A DNA stretch of 64,000 bases. It comes from Clostridiales bacterium (GTDB taxonomy: Bacteria > Bacillota > Clostridia > Caldicoprobacterales > DTU083). Of this stretch, positions 34,124 to 43,891 are shown in pieces (within the stretch, counting starts at the first letter, position 1; each line of letters starts with the position of its first letter). The notes below the pieces were generated by a model. The model saw only the letters and a list, made by a program, of their open reading frames with translations. It made no database searches and had not been told where the DNA came from. Position numbers and translations under genes: made by a program. Location of the stretch: the NCBI GenBank assembly GCA_012839095.1, contig DUOA01000024.1, forward strand, positions 1 to 64,000, in the 5' to 3' direction.

Positions 34124-35473
34124 ATGAGAAGATGGATATTGCCTGCTGTCCTGACAACAGCCCTGATCTTTACCGGAATATGGGGATACAACCAATACAG
34201 ATTGAATGAGCAATATAGAATCCATATGGACAATCTTTATCAGAAATCATTTTATGAACTGGTAGGGAATGTGGGCAGTGTGGAAACCAGATTGGCCAAG
34301 CTGATGGTAAGCGGGGATCGCAGCCAGCATATGATGCTCCTGTCCGAAATCAGCCGGCAGGCCCATGCAGCTCAGATGGATCTGGGACAGCTTCCCATCT
34401 CCCATGCAGCCCTGGACAAGACTTCAAAATTCCTCAATCAATTGTCCGACTATGCTTATTATCTGAGCAAACAGGTATCGGACGGGAAGACAATCAGCAT
34501 AGAGGAAATTGAGAATCTGCAGAAGCTGCACGAGAATGCCGCCAGACTAAATTCGGATTTAACAAGGCTGAGCACAGAGGTTCTGAAGGAGCAGCCGGGC
34601 TGGGGGAAGCTGATGAGAAAGGCAGGTTCGGACTTTTATGAGATTTCCGATGACCTGTATACGAAACAATTTGTAAATCTGCAAAAAACCGGCATCGATT
34701 ACCCTTCCCTGATTTATGACGGGCCTTTTTCAGAGGCTCTGAATCAGAAGGCCGGCAGAGAGTTTAAAGGTGCTCCCGTAACGGAACAGCAAGCCGCTGA
34801 AATTGCCCTTGATTTTTTCGGTAATGACAGGACAGCCCGTATCGAAAGGTCTGCCGACAGCACCAATGGGATATTGGATACATGGGGCTTTCAAATCTGG
34901 ACCAGGGAGGAACCCGATAATCCCTTTTATATCTCTGTCAGCAGGAAGGGTGGAAAAGTGGTAAATCTGATTGGCCAGCATCAGGTGGAAAAGGAGACCC
35001 TTTCCGTGAAGGAAGCCATGCGAAAGGCGGAAGAATTTCTGGCAGCCAAAGGATTTAAAGGTATGATACCCACCTATCAGCAAAGCTTCCAGGGAATGTC
35101 CACCATTAACTTTGCCTATGCCCATGACGATATCATTTTCTATCCCGATCTGATCAAAGTAAAAATTGCCCTGGATGACGGCAGGGTCTATGGATTTGAA
35201 TCCAGAAACTATCTCCTGGCTCATAAGGAAAGGAAGCTGGAAGAACCTGCTCTCACCATGGAAGAAGCGCAAAAACTGGTGAATCCCAGCCTCAAGATTA
35301 CTTCCTCCCGCCTGGCTGTAATTCCGACAGATGGCGGACAGGAGCGGCTGTGCTATGAGTTTAAAGGGAATCTGGGCGAAAAACGCTTCATTGTTTATAT
35401 TGATGCCAATTCCGGAGAAGAAGCCGATATTCTTCAGATTATAGAAACCGAAAACGGCTCGCTGACAATTTAA
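34124..35473 (+). CDS. ypeB: Germination protein YpeB
   Basis: 449-residue protein with one N-terminal membrane segment (~4-22), then a long helical region and C-terminal PepSY-type domains (for example EAMRKAEEFLAAKGFKGM and TMEEAQKLVNPSLKI). It is required for SleB localisation and stability in spores. I chose ATG 34124, 8 bases after GGGG; its length then matches Bacillus YpeB (450). The frame is open further upstream inside sleB. It starts 14 bases after sleB, so one operon. Confidence 0.94.
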   Translation: MRRWILPAVLTTALIFTGIWGYNQYRLNEQYRIHMDNLYQKSFYELVGNVGSVETRLAKLMVSGDRSQHMMLLSEISRQAHAAQMDLGQLPISHAALDKTSKFLNQLSDYAYYLSKQVSDGKTISIEEIENLQKLHENAARLNSDLTRLSTEVLKEQPGWGKLMRKAGSDFYEISDDLYTKQFVNLQKTGIDYPSLIYDGPFSEALNQKAGREFKGAPVTEQQAAEIALDFFGNDRTARIERSADSTNGILDTWGFQIWTREEPDNPFYISVSRKGGKVVNLIGQHQVEKETLSVKEAMRKAEEFLAAKGFKGMIPTYQQSFQGMSTINFAYAHDDIIFYPDLIKVKIALDDGRVYGFESRNYLLAHKERKLEEPALTMEEAQKLVNPSLKITSSRLAVIPTDGGQERLCYEFKGNLGEKRFIVYIDANSGEEADILQIIETENGSLTI

Positions 35474-35523
35474 CCAGCATTTTCAGCTAATATCTCATGC
35501 ATTTTGCGGGCAGAATAAGGGCA

Positions 35524-35544
35524 GCATCGAATGAATTTCGATGC
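35524..35544 (+). repeat. Perfect hairpin in the sspF leader
   Basis: GCATCGAA (35524-35531), loop TGAAT, TTCGATGC (35537-35544), ending 6 bases before the AAGGAGG ribosome site of sspF. Only four T follow, so it is more likely a 5' mRNA stabiliser than a terminator. Confidence 0.6.
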
Positions 35545-35566
35545 GATTTTAAGGAGGTATCGATAT

Positions 35567-35749
35567 ATGGCCGGACGCAACCGCAGGATGATGTCTGAGA
35601 ATCTGAAAAGCGAGATTGCAAAGGAGCTCGGGGTTTATGATACGGTAAAAAATGAGGGCTGGGGAAGTGTTTCTTCCCGGGACTGCGGCCGTATCGTGCA
35701 GAAAGCCATTGAGTTTGCTGAGCGTTCCCTTGCCGATCAGCAGAAATAG
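35567..35749 (+). CDS. sspF: Small acid-soluble spore protein, SspF type
   Basis: 60-residue alpha/beta-type SASP: RMMSENLKSEIAKELGVYD, TVKNEGWGSVSSRDCGRIV and KAIEFAERSL align well by eye with Bacillus SspF (VMSDEFKYELAKDLGFYD, TVKNGGWGEIRARDAGNMV). These proteins coat and protect spore DNA. AAGGAGG fixes ATG 35567; the longer frame from 35531 would start inside the leader hairpin. In Bacillus sspF lies between veg and ispE; here it is 6.7 kb downstream of veg. Confidence 0.93.
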   Translation: MAGRNRRMMSENLKSEIAKELGVYDTVKNEGWGSVSSRDCGRIVQKAIEFAERSLADQQK

Positions 35750-35776
35750 CCGAAATATCGATATTGACAGTCTGAG

Positions 35777-35801
35777 AAGCGGAGGAATATCCTCCGCTTT
35801 T
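35777..35801 (+). terminator. Terminator after sspF
   Basis: AAGCGGAGGA (35777-35786) pairs with TCCTCCGCTT (35790-35799), followed by TT then CCC; further T lie at 35810-35815. Confidence 0.7.
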
Positions 35802-35877
35802 CCCATATCTTTTTTAAAGGTTGTTTTCTGAAAAACTCCATAGTAGAATATAGCTGAAAGAATAAGGAGTGGACTGT

Positions 35878-36681
35878 ATGGACAATCGTCCCATTGGTGT
35901 GTTTGATTCCGGCCTGGGAGGCCTGACTGTAGTGAAGGAGCTGATGAGAGAGCTTCCTGGTGAAAATATCGTTTATTTTGGGGATACGGCTCGAATACCC
36001 TATGGGACCCGATCCAGAGATATAGTGACCAAATATTCCTCCCAAAGTATCCGGTTTTTAATGAGCATGGATGTAAAGATAGCTGTCATCGCCTGCAATA
36101 CCGTCAGTGCCGGCAGCTTTGAGGCTTTGTCCTCAGCCTTTGATCTGCCTTTGGTCAGTGTGATTCATCCGGGAGCCCGTGCTGCAGTGGAAGCAACCCA
36201 AAACGGCAGGATCGGAATCATCGGCACCGAAGGCACAATACGCAGCAAAGCCTATCCGAAGGCTATTCAGAGCCTCAATCCCGACATACTGGTCCTGGAT
36301 CAGGCCTGCAGCCTGTTTGTTCCCATCGTGGAGGAGGGCTGGAGCGACACAGAGGTGGCCCGTCTGACTGCCATGCGGTATTTGGAGGGGCTCAGCCGGG
36401 AAAAGGTGGATACCCTGGTTCTGGGCTGTACTCATTATCCTTTGCTGGAGAAGACAATTTCCTCTGTCATGGGGTCTGATGTCCGGCTGATTAATCCGGC
36501 TGTTAATACTGCCTGCCGGGTCGGCGAAATTCTTGGAAACACACATAAGCTTAATGACAGCAAAGGGCAGTCCGCCGTTCAGTTTTATGTCAGTGATTTC
36601 GGCCAGCGTTTTCAGGCCATTGGCAGCCACTTTCTTGGCAGGAAAATTGTGGCTGAGTGTATTGACATTGAAGCGTATTGA
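35878..36681 (+). CDS. murI: Glutamate racemase
   Basis: 267-residue racemase with VFDSGLGGLTVVKEL, the two catalytic cysteines in AVIACNTVSA and VLGCTHYPLL, and DTARIPYG. It makes D-glutamate for peptidoglycan. AAGGAG (35864-35869) is 8 bases before ATG 35878, which I prefer to the GTG at 35869. Confidence 0.96.
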   Translation: MDNRPIGVFDSGLGGLTVVKELMRELPGENIVYFGDTARIPYGTRSRDIVTKYSSQSIRFLMSMDVKIAVIACNTVSAGSFEALSSAFDLPLVSVIHPGARAAVEATQNGRIGIIGTEGTIRSKAYPKAIQSLNPDILVLDQACSLFVPIVEEGWSDTEVARLTAMRYLEGLSREKVDTLVLGCTHYPLLEKTISSVMGSDVRLINPAVNTACRVGEILGNTHKLNDSKGQSAVQFYVSDFGQRFQAIGSHFLGRKIVAECIDIEAY

Positions 36682-36773
36682 GGTTAATATTGGAATCCAG
36701 ACTGCTTGGTAAGAGATATATATATGAAATGAATTAATTACAAAATAAGAATCGTTTCAGGGGGATGAAAGGC

Positions 36774-37190
36774 ATGGATAAAAAAATCCTGTTGACGATA
36801 AAGGGCAGCCACAGAAGTGTGGACGGTGAGAATAAAACTGTGGAACTTATTACGGAAGGCCGTTTGTACGAGAAGGACGGAGCTTATCACATAGAATATG
36901 AAGAGAGTGAAATATCCGGCAAGGAAGGCACCAGAACACTGTTTTCCGTACAGGATGATGCAGTTTTCATGGAACGTTCGGGGACTGTCTCTTCTCAGAT
37001 TATGTTTGAGCGGGGCAAGAAATATGTTAACAGCTTTATGACACCTTTTGGTGCCATTCAAATGGAAATCTATCCGACAAAGGTTAAACATGAATTAAAA
37101 GAAGAGGAAGGCAGGCTGGATTTAAAATACCAGCTGGACATAGACGGAGTATCCACCGGTACCAATGAACTGACCCTCTATTACAGGTAA
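36774..37190 (+). CDS. DUF1934 (YwiB-like) beta-barrel protein
   Basis: 138-residue lipocalin-like protein of unknown function: KILLTIKGSHRSVDGENKTVELITEG, YHIEYEESEISG and LDLKYQLDIDG, NELTLYYR at the end. No signal peptide. The start ATG 36774 is 9 bases after GGGGG (ATG 36765 is only one base after it). It lies after murI and before a terminator. In Bacillus ywiB is next to argS. Confidence 0.88.
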   Translation: MDKKILLTIKGSHRSVDGENKTVELITEGRLYEKDGAYHIEYEESEISGKEGTRTLFSVQDDAVFMERSGTVSSQIMFERGKKYVNSFMTPFGAIQMEIYPTKVKHELKEEEGRLDLKYQLDIDGVSTGTNELTLYYR

Positions 37191-37217
37191 GAGTGATTTT
37201 ATGTGCATTTTGCCAGC

Positions 37218-37257
37218 AATTCGGCAGACTCATGTGAGCTTTTGCCGAATTTTTTTG
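37218..37257 (+). terminator. Terminator after the DUF1934 gene
   Basis: AATTCGGCA (37218-37226) pairs with TGCCGAATT (37243-37251), then a T run. Confidence 0.85.
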
Positions 37258-37667
37258 TTTCAGTTGACTGATAATAGTTTATATTATAACATAAAATGAG
37301 GATAGCAAATAAGATGAAAGAGCCCTCTTCACCATTGTGTGTCAATGTTCTGTTCACTTTTCTTCCTGTTTCCGATTTATTTGAATGATAAATGGATGAA
37401 ACCCTAAGATAAGGTAATAATAGTAAGGACATGTACGTAAAAGTGAATCCAACCCTCTGGGTATTCAGGGCTTACTGGTAACAGCGTCCGGTAATCCGCA
37501 TACCATTATGCTTATCTTTTTATATAACTAAGCCTGGTGAGTTAAACAAGTAATGCATGCAAGCATCATGTTTTATCAGAACATACAAGTGTAAATCGTA
37601 ATTTCAACCATATCAGCGCATCTTTCGTGATGCAGATATTTAGTGAAAGAAAGTGGGGATTGATATT
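37258..37667 (+). other. Long untranslated region before rho
   Basis: About 410 bases without a convincing gene on either strand. It is more AT-rich than the neighbours, and I see no recognisable riboswitch. A Rho-dependent autoregulatory leader is plausible, since rho is self-controlled in several bacteria, but no specific element could be identified. Confidence 0.5.
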
Positions 37668-39365
37668 TTGGATTTGAATAATTTAAGTAACAACACCATT
37701 CTGGAATTGAGGGAATTTGGAAAGGAAATTGGTGTTAAGAGCGTAACCAGGTACAAAAAGGCAGAGCTTGTAGAATTGATTCAGGCCAGGCTTACGGAAT
37801 TGTCAAAAAGTCAGATGATTCCGCCTGAGAAAAAGGAGACTGAGGCAGAAAAAGATGAGAAGCAGGCTGCTCCGGTCAGAAGGCGGGGCCGGCCCAGAAA
37901 GACGCCTGTCATAGATGCGGAAAAGCAGAAGGCTGAAGAGACAGCTGAAAAGCAGCCAAAAAAAGCTGATGCACAGGCGGATGAAGCCCGGGCGGAAACA
38001 GTTCAGGCTGATACTGTAGAGGAAACAGCAGAGGATAGAACAGAAGCAGCTGACGGCAGTGAACAGGAAGAATTGAACCAGGAGGAATATGAAAAAAAGG
38101 TAGCCTACGCCAGGAAGTACTACAACACTTCCAACCCGGCCATACCAGAGCTGCTGAGCAACAGCGATGTAGGCGATGCCTCCGGCATACTGGAAATTCT
38201 CCCCGATGGGTATGGATTTCTTCGTTCAGAAAATTATATGCCCGGAAACAAGGATGTCTATATATCACAATCTCAGATCAGGCGCTTCAGCCTCAAGACA
38301 GGGGATCTGGTAACCGGTAAAACCAGGCGCACCAAGGAAGGAGAAAAATTCAGAGCCCTTCTGTACGTTACCGGCATAAACGGAGAGGATCCGGAAAAGG
38401 CTCCCCTCAGGCGTCCATTTGAAGAACTGACACCTATCTATCCCAATAAGCGAATCACTCTTGAAAACAAGAAATTCAGCAAGGATCTGGCAACCAGAAT
38501 CATTGATCTGGTATCTCCCATCGGAAAAGGACAAAGAGGTCTCATCGTTTCTCCGCCCAAGGCCGGAAAAACCACCCTGCTGAAGAAAATAGCCAACAGT
38601 ATATCCATTAACTACCCGGAAATTCACCTTATCGTACTTCTGATAGATGAAAGGCCCGAGGAAGTAACCGATATGCAGCGGTCCATCAATGGTGATATTG
38701 TATACTCCACCTTTGATGAGCTGCCGGATCACCATATAAAAGTGGCGGAAATGGTGTTGGAGCGGGCCCAGCGCCTGGTTGAACACGGCCGCGATGTAGT
38801 GGTTCTGCTGGACAGCATCACCCGTCTGGCCAGAGCATACAACCAGGTGGTGCCGTCCACAGGCAGAATTTTATCAGGCGGACTGGATTCCGCTGCCCTG
38901 CACAAACCCAAAAGGTTCTTCGGCAGCGCCCGGAATATTGAAGAAGGCGGCAGCCTCACCATAATTGCCACAGCCCTGGTTGAGACCGGCAGCCGTATGG
39001 ACGATGTCATATACGAGGAATTCAAGGGAACAGGCAACATGGAAATTCACCTGGACAGAAAGCTGTCCGAGAAAAGGATTTTCCCTGCCGTCGACCTTTA
39101 CAAATCCGGTACCCGCCGGGAGGATTTGCTCATGAATCAAAAGGAATTGGAAGGCGTATGGGCTATCCGCAAAAACCTCAGCGAGGGACGGCCTGATCAG
39201 ATTATGGAAATAATCATAAACGACCTGATGCGTACAAACTCCAATAATGAATTCATTGATCTGATGATGGAACACTTTGCGATTGCGGAAAAGGAAGGTT
39301 ACATCAATGACCGGAGCGACCGCAGCGATCGTTATGAGCGCAGCAGCTATTCCGGCTACCGTTAA
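37668..39365 (+). CDS. rho: Transcription termination factor Rho
   Basis: ~565-residue hexameric RNA helicase. The N-terminal [21 protein letters not shown] helical domain is followed by a long charged insert (~60-150, rich in Glu/Ala/Lys) of the type seen in Clostridia and Actinobacteria. The RNA-binding cold-shock domain has [24 protein letters not shown]. The P-loop is [14 protein letters not shown], with [13 protein letters not shown] and the Q/R-loop region downstream. I chose TTG 37668, ~9 bases after GTGGGG; GTG 37653 is also in frame. ytvI starts 32 bases later. In Bacillus rho is next to rpmE; here 4.7 kb separate them. Confidence 0.96.
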   Translation: MDLNNLSNNTILELREFGKEIGVKSVTRYKKAELVELIQARLTELSKSQMIPPEKKETEAEKDEKQAAPVRRRGRPRKTPVIDAEKQKAEETAEKQPKKADAQADEARAETVQADTVEETAEDRTEAADGSEQEELNQEEYEKKVAYARKYYNTSNPAIPELLSNSDVGDASGILEILPDGYGFLRSENYMPGNKDVYISQSQIRRFSLKTGDLVTGKTRRTKEGEKFRALLYVTGINGEDPEKAPLRRPFEELTPIYPNKRITLENKKFSKDLATRIIDLVSPIGKGQRGLIVSPPKAGKTTLLKKIANSISINYPEIHLIVLLIDERPEEVTDMQRSINGDIVYSTFDELPDHHIKVAEMVLERAQRLVEHGRDVVVLLDSITRLARAYNQVVPSTGRILSGGLDSAALHKPKRFFGSARNIEEGGSLTIIATALVETGSRMDDVIYEEFKGTGNMEIHLDRKLSEKRIFPAVDLYKSGTRREDLLMNQKELEGVWAIRKNLSEGRPDQIMEIIINDLMRTNSNNEFIDLMMEHFAIAEKEGYINDRSDRSDRYERSSYSGYR

Positions 39366-39397
39366 AATCATAAACATTGAATGTCAGGGTGTAACAT

Positions 39398-40492
39398 ATG
39401 ACCTGGTTGAATTTGAATGAAAAACACAAAATAATTGCAATAAAAACAGTACAGATTGCTTTCGTATTGGTTGTCCTGTATCTGATCCTTACAAAAATGC
39501 TGCTTTTTTTCGCACCCTTCCTGGCGGCACTGATCATTGCCCTTATCATTGAACGCCCGGTCTCTTTTATGCAAAAAAAGTTTCGATTCAGCCGGGGAGC
39601 TGCATCGGCGGTATCGCTGTTCTTGTTTGTTATACTGGCCGGCGGGCTGGTGGGTTTTCTATTCTACCGGCTTTTCATGGAGGTTTGGGATCTGACCGGC
39701 AGCAGCGGAGGTCTGCAGCATGTCCTGCCCCGGATCCGGGAGCTGATAGATTTGGGCGGGGCCTGGTATTCAGCCCTGCCTGCAGAAATTGTCGGAGCCA
39801 TAGAATCCAACCTTGAGGGCATACTGGCCAAGGCAAGCAATGCCATTACACAGGGGATAAATGATTTGCTTAATGCCATGGTGACAATCATAACATCTCT
39901 GCCCCAGGCTCTTTTATATACGGTTATAACGCTGGTAGGTGCATTTTTCATCAGCAGGGACAAGGAACGCATCGGCCGGTTTGTATACAGCCAAATGCCT
40001 GATGATTGGAGTCGTAAGATAAAAACCGTCAAGGATGATGCCCTGCTTGCATTGGCCGGCTATATGAGGGCACTTTTGATTCTGGTCACCATAAGTTTTT
40101 TTGAAGTATTGACCGGCTACATCATTCTGGGTGTCCGCTATTCCTTCTTTCTGGCTGTTCTGACTGCCGTAGCAGACTTGCTGCCCGTACTTGGGCCCGG
40201 AACAATTCTTATTCCCGGGGCACTCCTGCATTTAATAAGCGGAAACTATTTCCTGGCTGCTGGATTCTTGATTCTATATATAATAGTTACCGTGGTCAGA
40301 CAGTTTCTCGAACCCAGGATTGTGGGCGGAAACATCGGGCTGCACCCTCTGGTTACCCTGATTTTTATCTATCTGGGATACCGGTTATTCGGCATAAAAG
40401 GGCTTATACTGGGTCCGGTTTTTGCTGTATTGCTGAAGTCCTTCCAGAAAGCAGGTATTCTGCCCTCCTGGAAGTCTGCTGAAACCATCTGA
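39398..40492 (+). CDS. ytvI: AI-2E family membrane protein, YtvI-like
   Basis: 364-residue integral membrane protein of the AI-2 exporter (UPF0118) family with about eight membrane segments and the conserved LLPVLGPGTILIPGALLHLISGNYFLA and GGNIGLHPLVTLIFIYLGY. Its N-terminal and loop arrangement resembles the sporulation integral membrane protein YtvI. Substrate unknown. It follows rho by 32 bases and ends at a terminator. Confidence 0.85.
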   Translation: MTWLNLNEKHKIIAIKTVQIAFVLVVLYLILTKMLLFFAPFLAALIIALIIERPVSFMQKKFRFSRGAASAVSLFLFVILAGGLVGFLFYRLFMEVWDLTGSSGGLQHVLPRIRELIDLGGAWYSALPAEIVGAIESNLEGILAKASNAITQGINDLLNAMVTIITSLPQALLYTVITLVGAFFISRDKERIGRFVYSQMPDDWSRKIKTVKDDALLALAGYMRALLILVTISFFEVLTGYIILGVRYSFFLAVLTAVADLLPVLGPGTILIPGALLHLISGNYFLAAGFLILYIIVTVVRQFLEPRIVGGNIGLHPLVTLIFIYLGYRLFGIKGLILGPVFAVLLKSFQKAGILPSWKSAETI

Positions 40493-40571
40493 GAAAATGG
40501 AAGGTACACTTTATACAGGAGCCTAGACTGATGTCAGAAATTAATAAATGGCTTTAGATTAAGTTAATTCG

Positions 40572-40598
40572 GCTGTTGCAGAAATGCAGCAGCTTTTT
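40572..40598 (+). terminator. Terminator after ytvI
   Basis: GCTGTTGCA (40572-40580), loop GAAA, TGCAGCAGC (40585-40593), then TTTTT. Confidence 0.85.
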
Positions 40599-41287
40599 GT
40601 CTTTTTAGTGATGGAAATGATCTCAATAGGGTAGTGTTCAATTTTTCATGTATAAGTCATCAATTTTGTGCTGTTGTTATATTTTTTTCACTTCTTTATA
40701 ATAAATATAGCTAAAAAACATGAATGGATTTTATTATTTATAGAAACACATATTGTGTTATCTGTGATTTGTGCAGAAGGGGTTTGACAAACAGGATGGA
40801 AAAACTATCGACACTGGATACAAAGCACAGGAAAAAGCGGTTTGTTGGATTTAGTTATTTCCTATGGTATTACCGTTTTTAATACTGGTATTTGTTTTTT
40901 CATATATGCCGATTCGGCGAAGACCTGTGCCACATTCCCCTCTAAACTACCCCCGAAACTACACCTCTCAGAATTCTTTCAGCATCATATTTCTCATGCT
41001 GTTCAGTTACAGGCTCTTCTCTTGCAGCATCTTCGCTGGCATGGAGAGTGAATCAACGAAGTCCGGAAGCGCTGTACAACTGCTAATATCGATAATTCGG
41101 TTCCTGGAATTGGCAAAATAGTCAGGAGCCCGGCTTACTACATACACGATGATGCTTCCTCTGAGAACTATATATGCATCTTTTATCGGAGGCGCTGATA
41201 CCATCAACAAGAAGACCGCACTTAATAATGATTCTTCTGGCTGACATTTCATCTCATCCCTAAATTTGATAGTTATTTGATGAAAAC
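40599..41287. other. AT-rich intergenic patch with decayed coding sequence
   Basis: About 690 bases between the ytvI terminator and the minus-strand URO-D-like gene. Short open frames occur on both strands but none has a ribosome site plus a recognisable product, apart from the permease-like fragment annotated separately. It looks like degraded accessory DNA. Confidence 0.55.
40796..40920 (+). pseudogene. Possible remnant of a sugar ABC transporter permease N-terminus
   Basis: ATG 40796 opens a frame ending in KHRKKRFVGFSYFLWYYRF then a stop. In the +2 frame just after the GFSYF segment the text reads VLPFLILVFVFSYMPI. Joined by a frameshift near 40860 they resemble the cytosolic tail plus first membrane helix of UgpA/LplB-type permeases. 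Nothing permease-like follows, so the gene would be frameshifted and truncated. Weak, by-eye evidence. Confidence 0.35.
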
Positions 41288-42445
41288 CTATGCAAATTCC
41301 TGTAATCTTTTTCTGAAATGAATATAGTTTTCAAAGCTCACTTCTGCAGGTACGCCGTGGTCGCAGGTGGGAATGTAGCCTCCTCTTTTTTTCATAACCG
41401 GCAGAATACTATCAATATGTCTGTCGATAGCTTCTTTGCCTTCTGCCAGTATGCGCTTATCAATACCGCCTGAAATAAGCAGATCAGGATACTCTTTCCC
41501 GGTACGGACAACATCACAGCCTGAAGCAACTTCAAACGGGCTCATATAGTCCATTCCCAACTCTCTGTAGAGGGGTATGACTGGATCTGCAAAACCATCT
41601 GTGTCCACATGAAAATACAGGCGGCGAGTCTTATCAATCTGCCTGGCTTTGACATTGGTAATTAATTGCTGATAATAAGGGATAAGAAATTCCCTGATCA
41701 TATCAGGTGAAATAAGAGAGCCGTGATTATAGCAAATATCCTCTGCTATAAAGAGTTCATCAAGCGTTACATACTGCTGATGTTTTGCTATAACTGTATC
41801 AGCTAGATTAAACCATGCTTCCATACAGTCATGTATGAGTTCCTTATCATCATAGAACTTATATAATAAGTCAACAGGACCTATAAGGCTTCTGAGATAC
41901 ATATAGCCACCTATCAGACCTTGAATGATAACCTCACCTCTTCCTGCTCTTTTCTTTGCACGAAGCATAACGTCTTCGAGGTTTTCGTATCTTCCAGCGG
42001 AATTCGGATCAAGACGCCACTTGCAATTTTCCTCCCATGTCTTCATATCCTTTACCGGATGATCCATATACTCAGGCATAAATCCGTCTCTACGGTCTTT
42101 AAAATACAACACATGGCGTCCTGCATGATCTCTGACAACTTCATGGTCTCCCCTGTCCTCAATAATCTCCACCTCAAAATAAGGATAAAAAGCAGCTTCG
42201 CACCAGCCAAGCCCTCCTAGACTGAAAGTACCCCGCTCATCAAATCCGAAGATATCTGATAGATTGGTATCGTCATTGATGTGCCCCTCATTTTTCCACC
42301 GTTCCAGGGAGTAAAAGCCAAACTCTGTCTGGTAGATAGGAGCATCGGGTTTCATGTCATAGAAATCCCGCATCCGTTTAGCACCTTTGCTCATCTTTTC
42401 CCTTGGAACCATCCCATGTATTCCATCATTCAGGTTATTTATCAC
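41288..42445 (-). CDS. Uroporphyrinogen decarboxylase-like (URO-D superfamily) protein
   Basis: 385-residue protein on the minus strand. It shares the URO-D/MtaA fold features: MRDFYDMKPDAP, EFLIPYYQQLI, RLYFHVDTDGFADPVIPLYRELGMDYMSPFEV and ISGGIDKRILAEG, and a late GGYIPTCDHGVP. These proteins, common beside clostridial sugar ABC genes and AraC regulators, are not true HemE enzymes and their substrate is unknown; some relatives are corrinoid methyltransferases. The start is GTG 42445 with GGGGGG upstream. It lies in the AT-rich accessory patch. Confidence 0.8.
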   Translation of the reverse strand: MINNLNDGIHGMVPREKMSKGAKRMRDFYDMKPDAPIYQTEFGFYSLERWKNEGHINDDTNLSDIFGFDERGTFSLGGLGWCEAAFYPYFEVEIIEDRGDHEVVRDHAGRHVLYFKDRRDGFMPEYMDHPVKDMKTWEENCKWRLDPNSAGRYENLEDVMLRAKKRAGRGEVIIQGLIGGYMYLRSLIGPVDLLYKFYDDKELIHDCMEAWFNLADTVIAKHQQYVTLDELFIAEDICYNHGSLISPDMIREFLIPYYQQLITNVKARQIDKTRRLYFHVDTDGFADPVIPLYRELGMDYMSPFEVASGCDVVRTGKEYPDLLISGGIDKRILAEGKEAIDRHIDSILPVMKKRGGYIPTCDHGVPAEVSFENYIHFRKRLQEFA

Positions 42446-42786
42446 TCGAGTCCCCCCTAAAAGATAATGCTGAATAACTCATGTATTATAAATATATAAT
42501 ATAAAAATAAAAAGTAAATGCAGAATTCAGACAAGTTTATATATAATTCGGCAATAATTGTGTATAATACTTCATATAAGCTTTTAGCATCCTAACGGGA
42601 AGTAGCACTGAATACACAATTGAGCGAATTTCATATTCTACAAGCCAGTAAAACAGCGGATTACAGAAAGGAAGAAAACTGTTTTACCCCTGAAAATAGA
42701 AAACGCTTACTGTTTAAAGGAAAAACCCCTGCACGTGTCGAAGTTTTAGGTACCACCAAAAAACCAAACACGGAGGGGTGATACTA
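42446..42786. other. AT-rich intergenic DNA with an inverted repeat
   Basis: No gene seen. AACCCCTGCACGTGT (~42724-42738) is partly mirrored by ACACGGAGGGGTG (~42768-42780), which may be the left end of the transposase remnant that follows. Confidence 0.4.
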
Positions 42787-42939
42787 ATTTATACTCGACA
42801 ACAATGTCTGTTTTCCTTTGAATAATTAATAAATTTTCAACCTGAAACAAAACTATCAATGGTTTTTAAGACTCTGGACTTATTAAAAGTAGTCGATGTA
42901 TTACAGAAGTCCAAATATAGCTCTAAAGGCTATGACTAG
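42787..42939 (+). pseudogene. Truncated DDE transposase remnant (N-terminus)
   Basis: In one frame, preceded by GGAGGGGTG, the text reads IYTRQQCLFSFE, a TAA stop, LINFQPETKLSMVFKTLDL, then LLKVVDVLQKSKYSSKGYD and a TAG. This resembles the first ~50 residues of IS transposases that start MYTRQQ-LFSFEE and contain a KGYD segment. An internal stop and the loss of the rest mark it as dead. It shows past IS activity in this patch. Confidence 0.65.
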
Positions 42940-43090
42940 AAAAACATGCTTTTGGTACTGCTACTTTCTCTAATGCTGTATTGCGTTGGTTGTATTTGAG
43001 GATATGCTTATTTGTATCACTGCAAAAAGTGTAGTAATGAAATTTGCCAGTTAAGATAACCGTAGGATGCCGTAGGAAGTGAGGGGTTAT

Positions 43091-43891
43091 ATGAAGTTTG
43101 ATTTTTCTTATACTAAAAGTCCATTGACAACACCTCCTGTTGCATTGACAACAGTCTATTTTATTCAGGCCAATTCTACCTACGATGTTTGGAAATATGA
43201 ACTGGATCATAAAGGCCTTGTAGCACTAAGAACAATTAGCGGCAGAGGATATATAAATATTGAAGGTATGGAGGAAATAATAGTCGGCCCGGGAACACTG
43301 CTTTTATTCGAGAATAGAATGATAAGACATTACTATTGCAAAGACACATGGGACTTCTGGTGGTTTGGTTTTATTACTGATAATTGTATCAGCCTTCCAT
43401 TTGATAAAGTGCTTTCTATTGATATGGTTGATAGGGAAACCGCTGATTGTAATGCCTGTTTGAATCTGCTCAAGGAAAATGATTCGATGTCCAGGTACCT
43501 AGCTTCTGCAACATTAAACCTGCTTATAAACAAGTGGATGTATTATTTAGACAAAAAGGAACCAAGGAATCCGCATAAACCTGCAATTGACAAGGTCTTA
43601 AGCTATATCAATTCTAACATGTCTAACTATGTTACAATAAAAGAAATGGCATCGGTTGCAGGCTTAAGTGAACGTAGATATCGTGAGGTTTTCTGCGAAA
43701 TTATGGGCATGCCTCCCAAGAGGTATTATGATGCGCTGCGAATAGACACAGCTAAGGAATTGCTGCGAAATACTCCGCTTACCATTTCCCAGATTGCTTT
43801 CAGACTGGGGTACTCAAGCCAGTTCCATTTTGCCAGGGCTTTTCAGAATGAGTGCGGGATCTCCCCGTCTCATTTCAGAAAACTAATTTGA
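43091..43891 (+). CDS. AraC family transcriptional regulator
   Basis: 266-residue regulator. The N-terminal ~150 residues form a cupin-like sensor (ISGRGYINIEGMEEIIVGPGTLLLFE). The C-terminal ~100 residues carry two HTH motifs (VTIKEMASVAGLSERRYREVF and TISQIAFRLGYSSQFHFARAFQ). ATG 43091 is 5 bases after GAGGGG; GTG 43079 is less likely. It is divergent from the URO-D-like gene across the IS remnant and may have controlled a sugar-uptake cluster that is now mostly lost. Confidence 0.9.
   Translation: MKFDFSYTKSPLTTPPVALTTVYFIQANSTYDVWKYELDHKGLVALRTISGRGYINIEGMEEIIVGPGTLLLFENRMIRHYYCKDTWDFWWFGFITDNCISLPFDKVLSIDMVDRETADCNACLNLLKENDSMSRYLASATLNLLINKWMYYLDKKEPRNPHKPAIDKVLSYINSNMSNYVTIKEMASVAGLSERRYREVFCEIMGMPPKRYYDALRIDTAKELLRNTPLTISQIAFRLGYSSQFHFARAFQNECGISPSHFRKLI

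Noticed and set aside
41007-41252. Minus-strand 81-codon open frame before the URO-D-like gene
   Set aside because: No ribosome site, no recognisable family, located in decayed AT-rich DNA; not enough to call a gene.
42737-42744. TGTCGAA in the IS-remnant region as a Spo0A box
   Set aside because: It falls inside the putative IS end in decayed DNA with no functional gene adjacent in a sensible position.
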